This document shows positions 15,712 through 23,500 of a stretch of DNA of 45,897 nt, piece by piece (position 1 is the first letter of the stretch; every line of letters starts with the position of its first letter). The notes beneath the pieces were generated by a model, which did not search any database, was not told where the DNA came from, and saw nothing but the letters and a program-made list of their open reading frames with translations. The DNA is from Myxococcales bacterium (lineage in GTDB: Bacteria; Lernaellota; Lernaellaia; Lernaellales; Lernaellaceae): NCBI GenBank assembly GCA_012517325.1, contig JAAYVF010000069.1:1-45897 (forward strand). The letters run 5' to 3'. Position numbers and translations under genes: made by a program.

Positions 15712-15740
15712 ATTATAAACATCGGTTTATCGCGCCTCAA
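15712..15740 (-). promoter_or_regulatory. Possible sigma70 promoter for the small unknown gene pair
   Basis: On the minus strand, TTGAGG (15740-15735) and a perfect TATAAT (15717-15712) are 17 bases apart. The start would fall near 15705, inside the ribosome site, leaving a leader of only about 12 bases. That is a weakness of this call. Confidence 0.4.
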
Positions 15741-16120
15741 ACTTTAGTAATATTAGCACTTTACGAATACCAAAGCGACGCCTGGCCGACGAGAAAACAG
15801 GATGCCCGAAATGCGAGTAAATTCGTACCACTGTTTTCAACTTTCTCGCTACCTTCCCGCCCCTGCACACTTTTTATGGTAACTCGTTGCACGAAAAAAT
15901 CAAGATAATAATTTCACTTCATCAAGGATAACAATAGGATATAAAAGAAATATAACGTGTATTTATAATTAATCGCCGCAAAATGCTGTAATATAAGAGA
16001 AAAAATAGAAACGCTGAATGAGCGCTCAATCAACCATGGCGAAAAATAGCACAGTGAAAATGTATTTGGCAAGGTTTTTTTAACCAAATGTTGTTTTAAA
16101 TGGTTGTAGCAAGGATGAAA
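15741..16120. other. AT-rich intergenic region without a gene
   Basis: The stretch is clearly AT-rich and holds runs such as ATATAAAAGAAATATAA. I see no open frame with a ribosome site, no tRNA and no convincing terminator for the beta-helix lipoprotein that ends at 16121. It continues the low-GC character of the neighbouring unknown gene. Confidence 0.6.
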
Positions 16121-17428
16121 TCAGCGTGACGTGTATTCATCCATACCGATGTCCCAGCCGTTGCCCACGGGACGGAGTTCGCTGTCCCAATCCCGGTCGT
16201 CCAGGTTGCCGTCGTACCAGGGCGTCGGGTCGACCCCGGTGTCGATGCAGGGGCTGCCGGCGGTCAGATGATAATCCCCGTTGGCGAAATCCGCGAAGGC
16301 CGGATCGGCGCTGATGTTGCCGGAGGCCTCCTCGCATCCGAGCCATTCGCAGGCGTTGACGTCGGCGGCCGTCATCTCCGAGTTCACCAAGGCAAGGGCG
16401 TCGCTGCTCCAGAGATCGTTATTGAGCAGATAGACCGAGCTGGAAACCACGTCGACGGCTTCATCACCGTTTTCGTCGAAATAAACGATGTTGTTGATCA
16501 TGGTCAGCGTGCTGCCGTCGACCGCGACCCCGTAGTCCGAACCCTCACCGTTGTTGACGATGGTATTGCCGAGGAGATTCAACCGGCTGTCGCGCCAGAC
16601 GTAAATACCGAAGGAAGTGCCGCTCGACGTGCCGCCGTTCAGCACGCAGTTGACCAGGGTCAGATTGGCTTCGAACATGACGTAAACCGCCGCCGTCAGC
16701 GCGGCGTTGCCGCCGTTGATGGTCAGCCAGGAAAGGGCGACGGACTTTTCGTGGGCATAGTTGGTGATGTAGACCCCGATGTCGGTGGCGGCGTTGATCC
16801 GCGTCGGCCCTTTGCCGCCGCGTTCCCAGGTTTCGTCACTGTAACCGCCGTGAATGGATACTTTCGTTTCGATGTATTCGGTGTAGTCGCCGACCGCGAC
16901 GAAGACGGGCAGGTTCGAGGCTTGGGCGACCTCGACGCCGGCGTCGATCGTTTTCATCGGTGCTTCCATGGTGCCCGGATTCAGATCGTCGCCGCTGGGC
17001 GCCACGAAAATGCCGGTGTCGTTCGCGGGGATCAAATCCGCGCCGTCGCAGTCCTCGTCGATATCGTCGGTGGGCAGTTCCGCCGCGTCGGGGTTGGTCA
17101 GAAAGTCGGCATCGTTGCAATCGGTATGGTCATCGACCCATCCTTCCGGACAGGTGTCTGCCTGGAAGTCCTGATCAACCTCGGCATCGCCGAAGCCGTC
17201 GGAATCGTAGTCCCGATAACAGGCAATTTGATTGTCGTCGTTGTCATTATCGTCGTCGTCATCGTCGCCGGCGTCGTTGTCATCGTCGCCGTTGTCGTCG
17301 TCGGACGCGTCGTTATCGTCATTGTCGTCGTTATCATCGTCATCGTCGTCGCAGGCGCAGCCGGCGAGGGTCGTCAGCACGGCAAGAAGTGAAGCCGCAA
17401 AGACCATAAGCCAATATAGATTCCTCAT
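16121..17428 (-). CDS. Asp/Asn-linker lipoprotein with right-handed beta-helix domain
   Basis: The protein has 435 residues from MRNLYWLMVF. A longer frame begins at 17464, but the shorter start gives a proper signal peptide ending L-A-G-Cys24. Residues ~26-66 are the Asp/Asn run. A short Cys-containing calcium-type repeat follows (DCNDAD...NPDAAELPTDDIDEDCDG), as in MopE-like metal-binding segments. From about residue 135, IFVAPSGDDLNPGT opens a DUF1565/parallel beta-helix domain with repeating LTLVNCVLNGG, LLGNTIVNNGE and INNIVYFD rungs. Similar proteins bind or cleave polysaccharide, but no catalytic residues can be assigned here. It is probably displayed on the surface. Confidence 0.87.
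   Translation of the reverse strand: MRNLYWLMVFAASLLAVLTTLAGCACDDDDDDNDDNDDNDASDDDNGDDDNDAGDDDDDDNDNDDNQIACYRDYDSDGFGDAEVDQDFQADTCPEGWVDDHTDCNDADFLTNPDAAELPTDDIDEDCDGADLIPANDTGIFVAPSGDDLNPGTMEAPMKTIDAGVEVAQASNLPVFVAVGDYTEYIETKVSIHGGYSDETWERGGKGPTRINAATDIGVYITNYAHEKSVALSWLTINGGNAALTAAVYVMFEANLTLVNCVLNGGTSSGTSFGIYVWRDSRLNLLGNTIVNNGEGSDYGVAVDGSTLTMINNIVYFDENGDEAVDVVSSSVYLLNNDLWSSDALALVNSEMTAADVNACEWLGCEEASGNISADPAFADFANGDYHLTAGSPCIDTGVDPTPWYDGNLDDRDWDSELRPVGNGWDIGMDEYTSR
17231..17350 (-). repeat. Low-complexity GAY/AAY codon tract (Asp/Asn linker)
   Basis: Runs of GAC, GAT, AAC and AAT codons on the minus strand encode the linker of the beta-helix lipoprotein. The next lipoprotein gene, divergent from this one, has a similar tract starting at 17818, so the two form an inverted pair about 470 bases apart. 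Confidence 0.9.
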
Positions 17429-17700
17429 TTTTGCCTTTTTTGGCAGCCCGAGGAAATAATTCATGGTTGGCGATATTCAAGATTGCTCAGGATTGAAACC
17501 GTTGCCGCTTTTTCTTTTATATCAAAAAGGTTCTTTGCGTTGCAGCCTTTGCTTGCGGGAAAATAAATCACCTATTCAAGTCAATAATATCGCTCAATAA
17601 TTTAATGCCGGCGTATTTGTATCTGTTCGTTATTTGGTTTATCATTTATGAAGTTTCGTTTAATATTTGAGGGACAGGATTCGCAGAAGGGGAAATGACC

Positions 17701-20319
17701 ATGCAGCGCAGGCTTTATTTGACCATATTGCTGTTGTTGTCGCTCGCACTGGGACTGGCGACGATAAGCGGTTGCCGCGGCGATGGCGATGACAACGACG
17801 ATGACTCCTCGCCCGCGGACGACGACGATGATGACGACGACAATGACGATAACAACGACGATAACGATAATGATGACAACGACGATAATGACGATAACGA
17901 TGACGACGATAACGATGACAACGACGACAACGACACTCCGGTGACGACGGCAGGCTTTGCGTATATTCCGGCGGGTGATTTCTACATGGGCAGTCCCGAA
18001 TCCGAAACCGGCCATCGGTCGAACGAGGTCCGGCATCTGGTCACGCTTTCCCGCCATTTCGAAATGAAAAACACCGAGGTGAGCCAGGGCGAGTTTCTGG
18101 ACGTCATGGATTTCAACCCCAGCCACTTCCCCAACTTCGGCGCGGATGAAACCTTGCCCGTCGAAACAGTGAGCTGGTTCGACGCGCTGGCCTACACCAA
18201 CCGTCTTTCCGAAGATTTGCAGTACGCCCCTTGCTACGTGCTGGCCGAGATCATCTGCACCGATGAAACGGCCGGCGACACGCAAACCTACTGCGCGGAA
18301 CATGGCGGCATCGCCGACGCCGCCGTCACCCTGAACGGCGAGGATTCCGTTTACGAGTGCGAAGGTTTCCGGCTACCGACCGAGGCCGAATGGGAATACG
18401 CGGCCCGCGCCGGAACGACGACCGCCACTTATGCCGGCGACCCGACGCTGATCACCTGCGAGCCGGTCGATCCGCTGCTGGATGGGATCGCCTGGTATTG
18501 CGGCAACTCCAAGAAGCAGACCCACCCGACCGGTAGCGGCAAAGCGGCCAACGATTGGGGTTTGTTCGATATGCTCGGCAACGTCGCCGAATGGACCTGG
18601 GATTGGTATCAAAACGATCTAGGCGGCGCGGCGACCGACCCGGAAGGGCCGAGCGACGGCCATTTCCGCGTCGTGCGCAGCACACCATACCGCTGGCTGG
18701 GGGCGGCGCGGACGCGGGCCGCCTATCGCACCGGCCACACGCCCGATTACCGGCTTCACCTGATCGGCCTCCGGCCCGTGCGCACTTTGCCCGCGGATGC
18801 CCCGCGGCTAATGCCTTCTCCCGTCCTCGCGGCGCCGATCGCGGTATCCTTGCCGAAGGCGGCGACCGACTGGCCCGATGAACTGCCGTTCGCGTTCACC
18901 CGGCCGGCGGTCGGCGATCCGCTGACGCCCGAGGAGATTTCAACCTTCACGGAAGCCGTCACTAATTTTTATGCGACCAGCCAATTCTTCCCCCGCATGT
19001 TGTGGGTCGGCCACGGGATGAGCGAGGACAACGGGCAGGGCTGGCCCGACTACAAATTGCAGGTTCAGGACGTGACGTTGACCAAGAGCGAAGGCGTGGT
19101 GACCTTCACCCACACCGGCCCGTCCGACAACCTGATGATCAGCACCGGCCGGTTGTTCAACAACGTGGCCGCGCTCTACCTGGCTTCCGGCGACGCCACG
19201 ATGCGCCGGATTCTGGTCACCCATTCGAAAGGCATCAAGGCCTTGATCCAGGGCATGACCTTTACCGCCGACGATCCGGAGCCTTTTCTGATGCCGCGCA
19301 CGCCGTTCCCTGCCAATCACGCCTATACCGAGGAGGGCGGCCGACAGATCGTCGTCAATTACGACCCGGTCAAGCAGTACCGGTTCGATTGGAACGGGTG
19401 GACGATCCCCAACGATTACAATCCGTATTTCGGCCCGATGTGGATCCGCAACATGCGCAGCAAGGATGACGTGCCGCACATCTATCGCACGATTCCCTTG
19501 CTGATGCGTCTTTCGACCGACGCCCCCGACCAGGATGTCCGCGACGCCGCGGCCGAGGCGCTGGAATACCTGGTCGGCTTCACCCGCGATATCGTCGAGA
19601 CCGGTTATTACATCCGCACCAAGGACGAATGGGGCAATACGTTCATCCCGATGAACATGGACTATCCCTTCCTGGTCAACGACCTGGCGACATTCGAACT
19701 CTACACTGATCTGGTGCCCAGCGCCGAATGCGATCCGCGTTTGGCATCGGCGTTGATCGCCTACGGCGAGCCGCTGGGAGTCGATTGCGGCAACGGCATC
19801 GGCTGGATTTACGAGGTCATCGCGGCCTATCAGCATTACTTCAATTGGGCGATCATTCGCTATTTCCACATCGCGGCCGCGCACCAGGCTTTGATGACGG
19901 GAAACAACGACATCGCTTACGACTTGCTGACGGGCCTGACGCGTCGCGCCGACGACATGATGGAAGGCTTCGGCAACTGGGAAAACAGCCTCGACTACGT
20001 GCCGGATCAGGCGGCGTTTTTGCTGGCCGCGGCGACCGTGGGGTTGCCGCTGACCGATGCAGAGGCGCGGTTGATCCAGGAGCAATACACAACGGCCGTC
20101 ACCCATTACTCCGCCTGGGCTTATTGGGATCCGTGGGATCCTTCGGTCCCCGACGGCGAGATTCCTTTCCGGCCGGATCGCGCGATTTCACCCGAGGAAC
20201 GGGCCGTGCGGTGGGAGGATATGTCGTTCCTGCTGGAATATTGCTATTCGCCGTTCCGCAATCCGGCGGGCGCCCAAGTAGTGGATTGCGACGTGATTCT
20301 CGATCCGGAGCAGTGGTAA
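17701..20319 (+). CDS. Asp/Asn-linker lipoprotein: FGE-sulfatase-like domain fused to a large helical domain
   Basis: The protein has 872 residues. AAGGGGAA lies eight bases before the ATG at 17701, so I prefer it to the ATG at 17695. The lipobox is I-S-G-Cys25, and residues 26-79 are Asp/Asn-rich. Residues ~80-365 match the formylglycine-generating-enzyme/SUMF1-like fold: FAYIPAGDFYMGSP, NTEVSQGEF, PVETVSWFDALAYTNRLS, RLPTEAEWEYAARAGT and LFDMLGNVAEWTWD. The usual R-G-G-S-W is replaced by RSTPYRW, so catalysis like true FGE is doubtful. The remaining ~500 residues are unassigned and helix-rich (EALEYLVGFTRD, IRYFHIAAAHQALM), possibly an alpha/alpha-toroid. This domain combination is unusual. 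Confidence 0.85.
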   Translation: MQRRLYLTILLLLSLALGLATISGCRGDGDDNDDDSSPADDDDDDDDNDDNNDDNDNDDNDDNDDNDDDDNDDNDDNDTPVTTAGFAYIPAGDFYMGSPESETGHRSNEVRHLVTLSRHFEMKNTEVSQGEFLDVMDFNPSHFPNFGADETLPVETVSWFDALAYTNRLSEDLQYAPCYVLAEIICTDETAGDTQTYCAEHGGIADAAVTLNGEDSVYECEGFRLPTEAEWEYAARAGTTTATYAGDPTLITCEPVDPLLDGIAWYCGNSKKQTHPTGSGKAANDWGLFDMLGNVAEWTWDWYQNDLGGAATDPEGPSDGHFRVVRSTPYRWLGAARTRAAYRTGHTPDYRLHLIGLRPVRTLPADAPRLMPSPVLAAPIAVSLPKAATDWPDELPFAFTRPAVGDPLTPEEISTFTEAVTNFYATSQFFPRMLWVGHGMSEDNGQGWPDYKLQVQDVTLTKSEGVVTFTHTGPSDNLMISTGRLFNNVAALYLASGDATMRRILVTHSKGIKALIQGMTFTADDPEPFLMPRTPFPANHAYTEEGGRQIVVNYDPVKQYRFDWNGWTIPNDYNPYFGPMWIRNMRSKDDVPHIYRTIPLLMRLSTDAPDQDVRDAAAEALEYLVGFTRDIVETGYYIRTKDEWGNTFIPMNMDYPFLVNDLATFELYTDLVPSAECDPRLASALIAYGEPLGVDCGNGIGWIYEVIAAYQHYFNWAIIRYFHIAAAHQALMTGNNDIAYDLLTGLTRRADDMMEGFGNWENSLDYVPDQAAFLLAAATVGLPLTDAEARLIQEQYTTAVTHYSAWAYWDPWDPSVPDGEIPFRPDRAISPEERAVRWEDMSFLLEYCYSPFRNPAGAQVVDCDVILDPEQW
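17818..17935 (+). repeat. Low-complexity GAY/AAY codon tract (Asp/Asn linker)
   Basis: An almost uninterrupted run of GAC, GAT, AAC and AAT codons, about 39 codons, the longest pure tract in the window. Confidence 0.9.
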
Positions 20320-20477
20320 ACCGGGGCGCTGGGCAAGGCTGAAAGAAGGTTTGTCCGTCTGTCGTTTCTCTTGCATTCTTTTCTCATTCTACCGGAACGG
20401 CTGAAAGCCGGCCGGACGCAGCGGAAAAAAGAAAATTCGTTGCATTCGGCGATCGGTGTATGGTAGTTAAAAAGAGA

Positions 20478-20537
20478 CGCGCTGCCGGGATGGTGGGATG
20501 TAGGATAGGGGAGGATAACAAACCATCCGGCAGCGCG
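20478..20537. repeat. 16-bp inverted repeat (strong hairpin)
   Basis: Bases 20478-20494 (CGCGCTGCCGGGATGGT) pair with 20522-20537 (ACCATCCGGCAGCGCG) in 16 Watson-Crick pairs with one bulged G at 20489. The loop is 27 bases and purine-rich. No T-run follows directly, so it is not an ordinary terminator. Confidence 0.8.
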
Positions 20538-20551
20538 GTGGGTTCCTGAAA

Positions 20552-20628
20552 ACGCCGTCAAGGGTCGATGACAATCTTGGAAGAAATTCGCCGTTGTAAC
20601 GCTAAGTTGTAAAATCACTCGACGGCGT
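20552..20628. repeat. 8-bp inverted repeat with a competing internal arm
   Basis: ACGCCGTC (20552-20559) pairs with GACGGCGT (20621-20628). CGCCGT (20589-20594) can pair with the same 3' arm (20622-20627), so two exclusive structures are possible. CATCGTTTTCTTT follows on the plus strand. Confidence 0.5.
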
Positions 20629-20751
20629 CATCGTTTTCTTTCCTGCTCACAATATAATCATCGGTCGGTTGGTGTATAGAGCATTAGAAAAATTATGGGC
20701 CGATTTGCACATTCAATTGTAAAGTACGCTTATCTAAATAATACTCATTAT

Positions 20752-20810
20752 CGACGTTATTTTGCCTGAATCCCGAATCGGTCGAAAATGGATGAAACAG
20801 AATAACGTCG
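20752..20810. repeat. 13-bp inverted repeat (hairpin)
   Basis: CGACGTTATTTTG (20752-20764) pairs fully with CAGAATAACGTCG (20798-20810), with one G-U pair and a 33-base loop. The function is unknown. Confidence 0.7.
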
Positions 20811-21356
20811 CAGCCGTTTTGTCGAATTGATTCAAATCTCGTGAGCTTTCATTGAGATAGGTAAACCTTGCCTGCCGGCGGGTGGTCAACTTTGCCGACG
20901 AAAAAAGAAGTTCTCACGCGCAACGAGCTGAAAAACAGCGACTGTCAAAAAAATGTCAGGCAGGAAACTATTTTCAAGCGGCGGCATTTTGACGTGGGAG
21001 GTGATTAGGCGAATCGGTCTAAATACATATAAAACCAAATAGATAGGCTGTTTTTTTGTTTTGACTTGAGTGCCGAAGATTAAAATCTCGCTTGATTTCC
21101 CAAGTATAAACGCCCAATCTGTCGGAAGTTTGGCGTTTTAATTGGCTTTTGACCGCTGCTTTTTCTCGTCAAATCCTTGTCGAACGAATGCGAAAATGTA
21201 AAAAAACAATAAAAACAATAGGATAGGTGCATTTCTATTTCCTTTTCGCATTTTGGCATATTAATTGAACATATATCGAACCGTCTCATGATGCAAAGGC
21301 TTATGGTTCGTTATTCGGCGAATCAAAAACGCTATTTATATGCTCAGGAGGATGAC

Positions 21357-23399
21357 ATGAAACGGTTGATTTGGGTGGCGATTTTCATGGCGGTCGCTTT
21401 GATCGCCGGTTGCGGGGAGGATGTTGCCACGAGCCCCGAATCTTCCCTTGACGAGTTGACCGCGGAAGAGGCGGCGAAAATCGCACCGGACCTCGAAGAC
21501 GCTTTGCTGGCCGACGGACTGGTGGACATCATCGTCCAGGCCGATCCGCAAACGATCTTCGAAAAGGAAATCAGCCCGGCCGCTCAGCAACGGCTGTTGG
21601 ATCCGGCGGTCATCTGGAAAGCCAGCCTCGACGGCGCGGTGATCTGGAAATTTACTCCCGAGCAGGCGGTCATTTGGAAAATGAGCTTCGACCGCGCAGT
21701 GATTTGGAAGCTGGTCGACAAGCTCAACGCTTCCGGATACGCGATCGACGAAGTATTCGACTCGATTCACGCCTTCAAACTGACGGCGGACCGCGCCGTG
21801 GTGCGGGATTTGGTGAAGCTGGACGAAGTGTCCTACATCACTCCCGACCGCGACGTTCAGGTTTCGTCGCTTAGTCTGACCAACAGCACCCTGGGCATGG
21901 ATATGGTGCAGGTGCGGACCAACGCCACGAACTTTAACGGCCTGACGGGCGAAGGCGTGGCGGTAGCGGTCGTCGATTCCGGCATTGACGCCACCCAGGG
22001 CGATTTCGGCGGCGCCAGCGGCAGCCGGATCGTGGCCGTGAAGAACTTCTCCACCGAAGGCACGATCACAAACGTCGCCGACAACTACGGTCACGGCACC
22101 CACGTCGCCGGTTTGATCGCCGGCAACGGCCGCGATTCCTACATCAAGGGTTACAACACGACCTTCGAAGGCGTCGCTCCCGAGGCCAAGCTGGTCGTGG
22201 CCAAGGTTTTGAAGAGCGACGGCTCGGGTTCGGTCAGCAGCGTCATTTCGGCGTTGCAGTGGATCCTGTCGATTCGCTCGACCTACAACATCCGCGTCGC
22301 CAATCTGTCGCTCGGCCTGCCGCCGATGGATCCGTGGTCGCTCGATCCGCTTTGCCAGGCCGTGGAAAACGCGGTGGCCAACGGTTTGCTGGTCGTGGTC
22401 GCGGCCGGAAATTACGGCTATTACAACGGCAAGACGCTGTACGGCGTCGTCGCCTCGCCGGGCATCACGCCCTCAGCGGTCACCGTCGGCGCCAGCGATA
22501 GCCGGGACACCGTGTTGCGGCAGCAGGATCCGAACGGCCACAACGACAACGTGGCGTTCTTCAGCTCGCGCGGCCCGACGGCCTGGAACGGTCTGGCGAA
22601 GCCCGATTTGCTCGCCCCGGGCGTCGAGGTCATCGCCCCCTTGGCCGACGGCAGCACCCTGGCCGCCTCCTATCCGAACCGGATCGTCGATGCTTGCACG
22701 TACGGTGGCACGCCGTGCGGCCGCGCCAACGCCGACTACTTCAAAATGAGCGGTACCAGCATGGCCGCTCCGCTCGTCGCGGGCACCGCGGCGTTGCTCT
22801 TGCAGGCCAATCCTTCCCTGACCGTCAACGCGACCAAGGCCATACTGATGCTGACGGCCGAACCGCTCTTCTACGAGACGAGCCCGGCTTCCTGCTATAC
22901 CAACGAAAACTGGCGCAACGACGCGAATTGCCGGGCGATTCCGGCGATCGAACAGGGCTCCGGCCTGCTCAACGTGCCGGGCGCCTCGTTCCTGGCTCTA
23001 TCCGTCCGACAGGACACCAACCTGCTGCACGCGGGCGACACTTGGTTGTTGGACGAGAGCGTCGAACCGATCACCGTCTTCTCTTCGACCGGTGACGAAG
23101 TGATTTGGAGTCAAGGGTTGGCCTGGACGGGCATCACCGTCTCGGGCGAAAACCTCTACAATCTGTTCCAAGGTTCTTATCAGCCGGGCGTAGTTTGGGG
23201 GACCGGTTTGGCCTGGACCGGCATCGTAATCGGTACCGACCCAGTGTTCACCCCGATTATCCGCAGCCTCTGGGCTTCTTCCTTCGTTTCGCCGCAAAGC
23301 CTGGACGGCAACAATCGGGTACTGGGCGGTTACACGTACGATTGGGAAGCCACTCCCGATTATTCCAATCAGTCGGATGAGTGGTTCCCGCAAGGCTGA
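21357..23399 (+). CDS. Subtilisin-like serine protease lipoprotein (S8) with AVIWK repeats
   Basis: The protein has 680 residues. CAGGAGG six bases upstream fixes the start MKRLIWVAIF over an upstream in-frame ATG. The lipobox is I-A-G-Cys19. The pro-region contains AVIWK four times at an exact 10-residue period (84-88, 94-98, 104-108, 114-118), then an inhibitor-like segment ending near ITPDRDVQV. The catalytic triad is Asp207 (VVDSGID), His246 (GHGTHVAG) and Ser468 (SGTSMAAP), with oxyanion Asn352. The C-terminal ~100 residues repeat a related motif, VIWSQGLAWTGI and VVWGTGLAWTGI. It is a membrane-anchored exported protease with all catalytic residues. A double hairpin terminator follows. 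Confidence 0.95.
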   Translation: MKRLIWVAIFMAVALIAGCGEDVATSPESSLDELTAEEAAKIAPDLEDALLADGLVDIIVQADPQTIFEKEISPAAQQRLLDPAVIWKASLDGAVIWKFTPEQAVIWKMSFDRAVIWKLVDKLNASGYAIDEVFDSIHAFKLTADRAVVRDLVKLDEVSYITPDRDVQVSSLSLTNSTLGMDMVQVRTNATNFNGLTGEGVAVAVVDSGIDATQGDFGGASGSRIVAVKNFSTEGTITNVADNYGHGTHVAGLIAGNGRDSYIKGYNTTFEGVAPEAKLVVAKVLKSDGSGSVSSVISALQWILSIRSTYNIRVANLSLGLPPMDPWSLDPLCQAVENAVANGLLVVVAAGNYGYYNGKTLYGVVASPGITPSAVTVGASDSRDTVLRQQDPNGHNDNVAFFSSRGPTAWNGLAKPDLLAPGVEVIAPLADGSTLAASYPNRIVDACTYGGTPCGRANADYFKMSGTSMAAPLVAGTAALLLQANPSLTVNATKAILMLTAEPLFYETSPASCYTNENWRNDANCRAIPAIEQGSGLLNVPGASFLALSVRQDTNLLHAGDTWLLDESVEPITVFSSTGDEVIWSQGLAWTGITVSGENLYNLFQGSYQPGVVWGTGLAWTGIVIGTDPVFTPIIRSLWASSFVSPQSLDGNNRVLGGYTYDWEATPDYSNQSDEWFPQG

Positions 23400-23408
23400 A
23401 CCCGCAAC

Positions 23409-23430
23409 CCGGGATTCGCCCGAATCCCGG
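23409..23430. repeat. 10-bp perfect hairpin just before the terminator
   Basis: CCGGGATTCG (23409-23418) and CGAATCCCGG (23421-23430) are exact reverse complements. It stands 14 bases before the true terminator and may protect the 3' end of the protease mRNA. Confidence 0.6.
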
Positions 23431-23443
23431 TCGATTGCCTGAC

Positions 23444-23477
23444 GGTCGGTCCGAGCCGCTCGGACCGGCCTTTTTTT
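23444..23477 (+). terminator. Rho-independent terminator of the subtilase gene
   Basis: GGTCGGTCCGAG (23444-23455) pairs with CTCGGACCGGCC (23459-23470) around a three-base loop, 12 bp with one G-U pair, followed by seven T. It separates the protease from the convergent membrane-protein gene. Confidence 0.93.
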
Positions 23478-23500
23478 ATGCCAGGCGTGTGGCGGCGGGA

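Larger units (their letters stand above)
20320..21356. other. 1-kb gene-free region with several long hairpins
   Basis: No frame on either strand has both a ribosome site and protein-like composition. It becomes AT-rich after about 20640. The region holds three strong inverted repeats (listed separately). A weaker 7-bp one, AAACGCC (21108-21114) with GGCGTTT (21132-21138), is followed by TTTTA. The last 70 bases lead into the ribosome site of the subtilase gene. Structured RNA is possible. Confidence 0.6.

Noticed and set aside
16060-16110. AACCA/TGGTT hairpin near the end of the beta-helix gene as a terminator
   Set aside because: The stem is only 5 bp, the loop is long, and an A-run, not a T-run, follows on the minus strand.
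17428-17464. Longer start for the beta-helix lipoprotein
   Set aside because: It would put 12 extra residues with no purpose before a complete signal peptide, and no ribosome site precedes it.
21080-21289. A 69-codon minus-strand frame before the subtilase gene
   Set aside because: There is no ribosome site, and its Cys/Phe-rich composition is that of AT-rich noncoding DNA.
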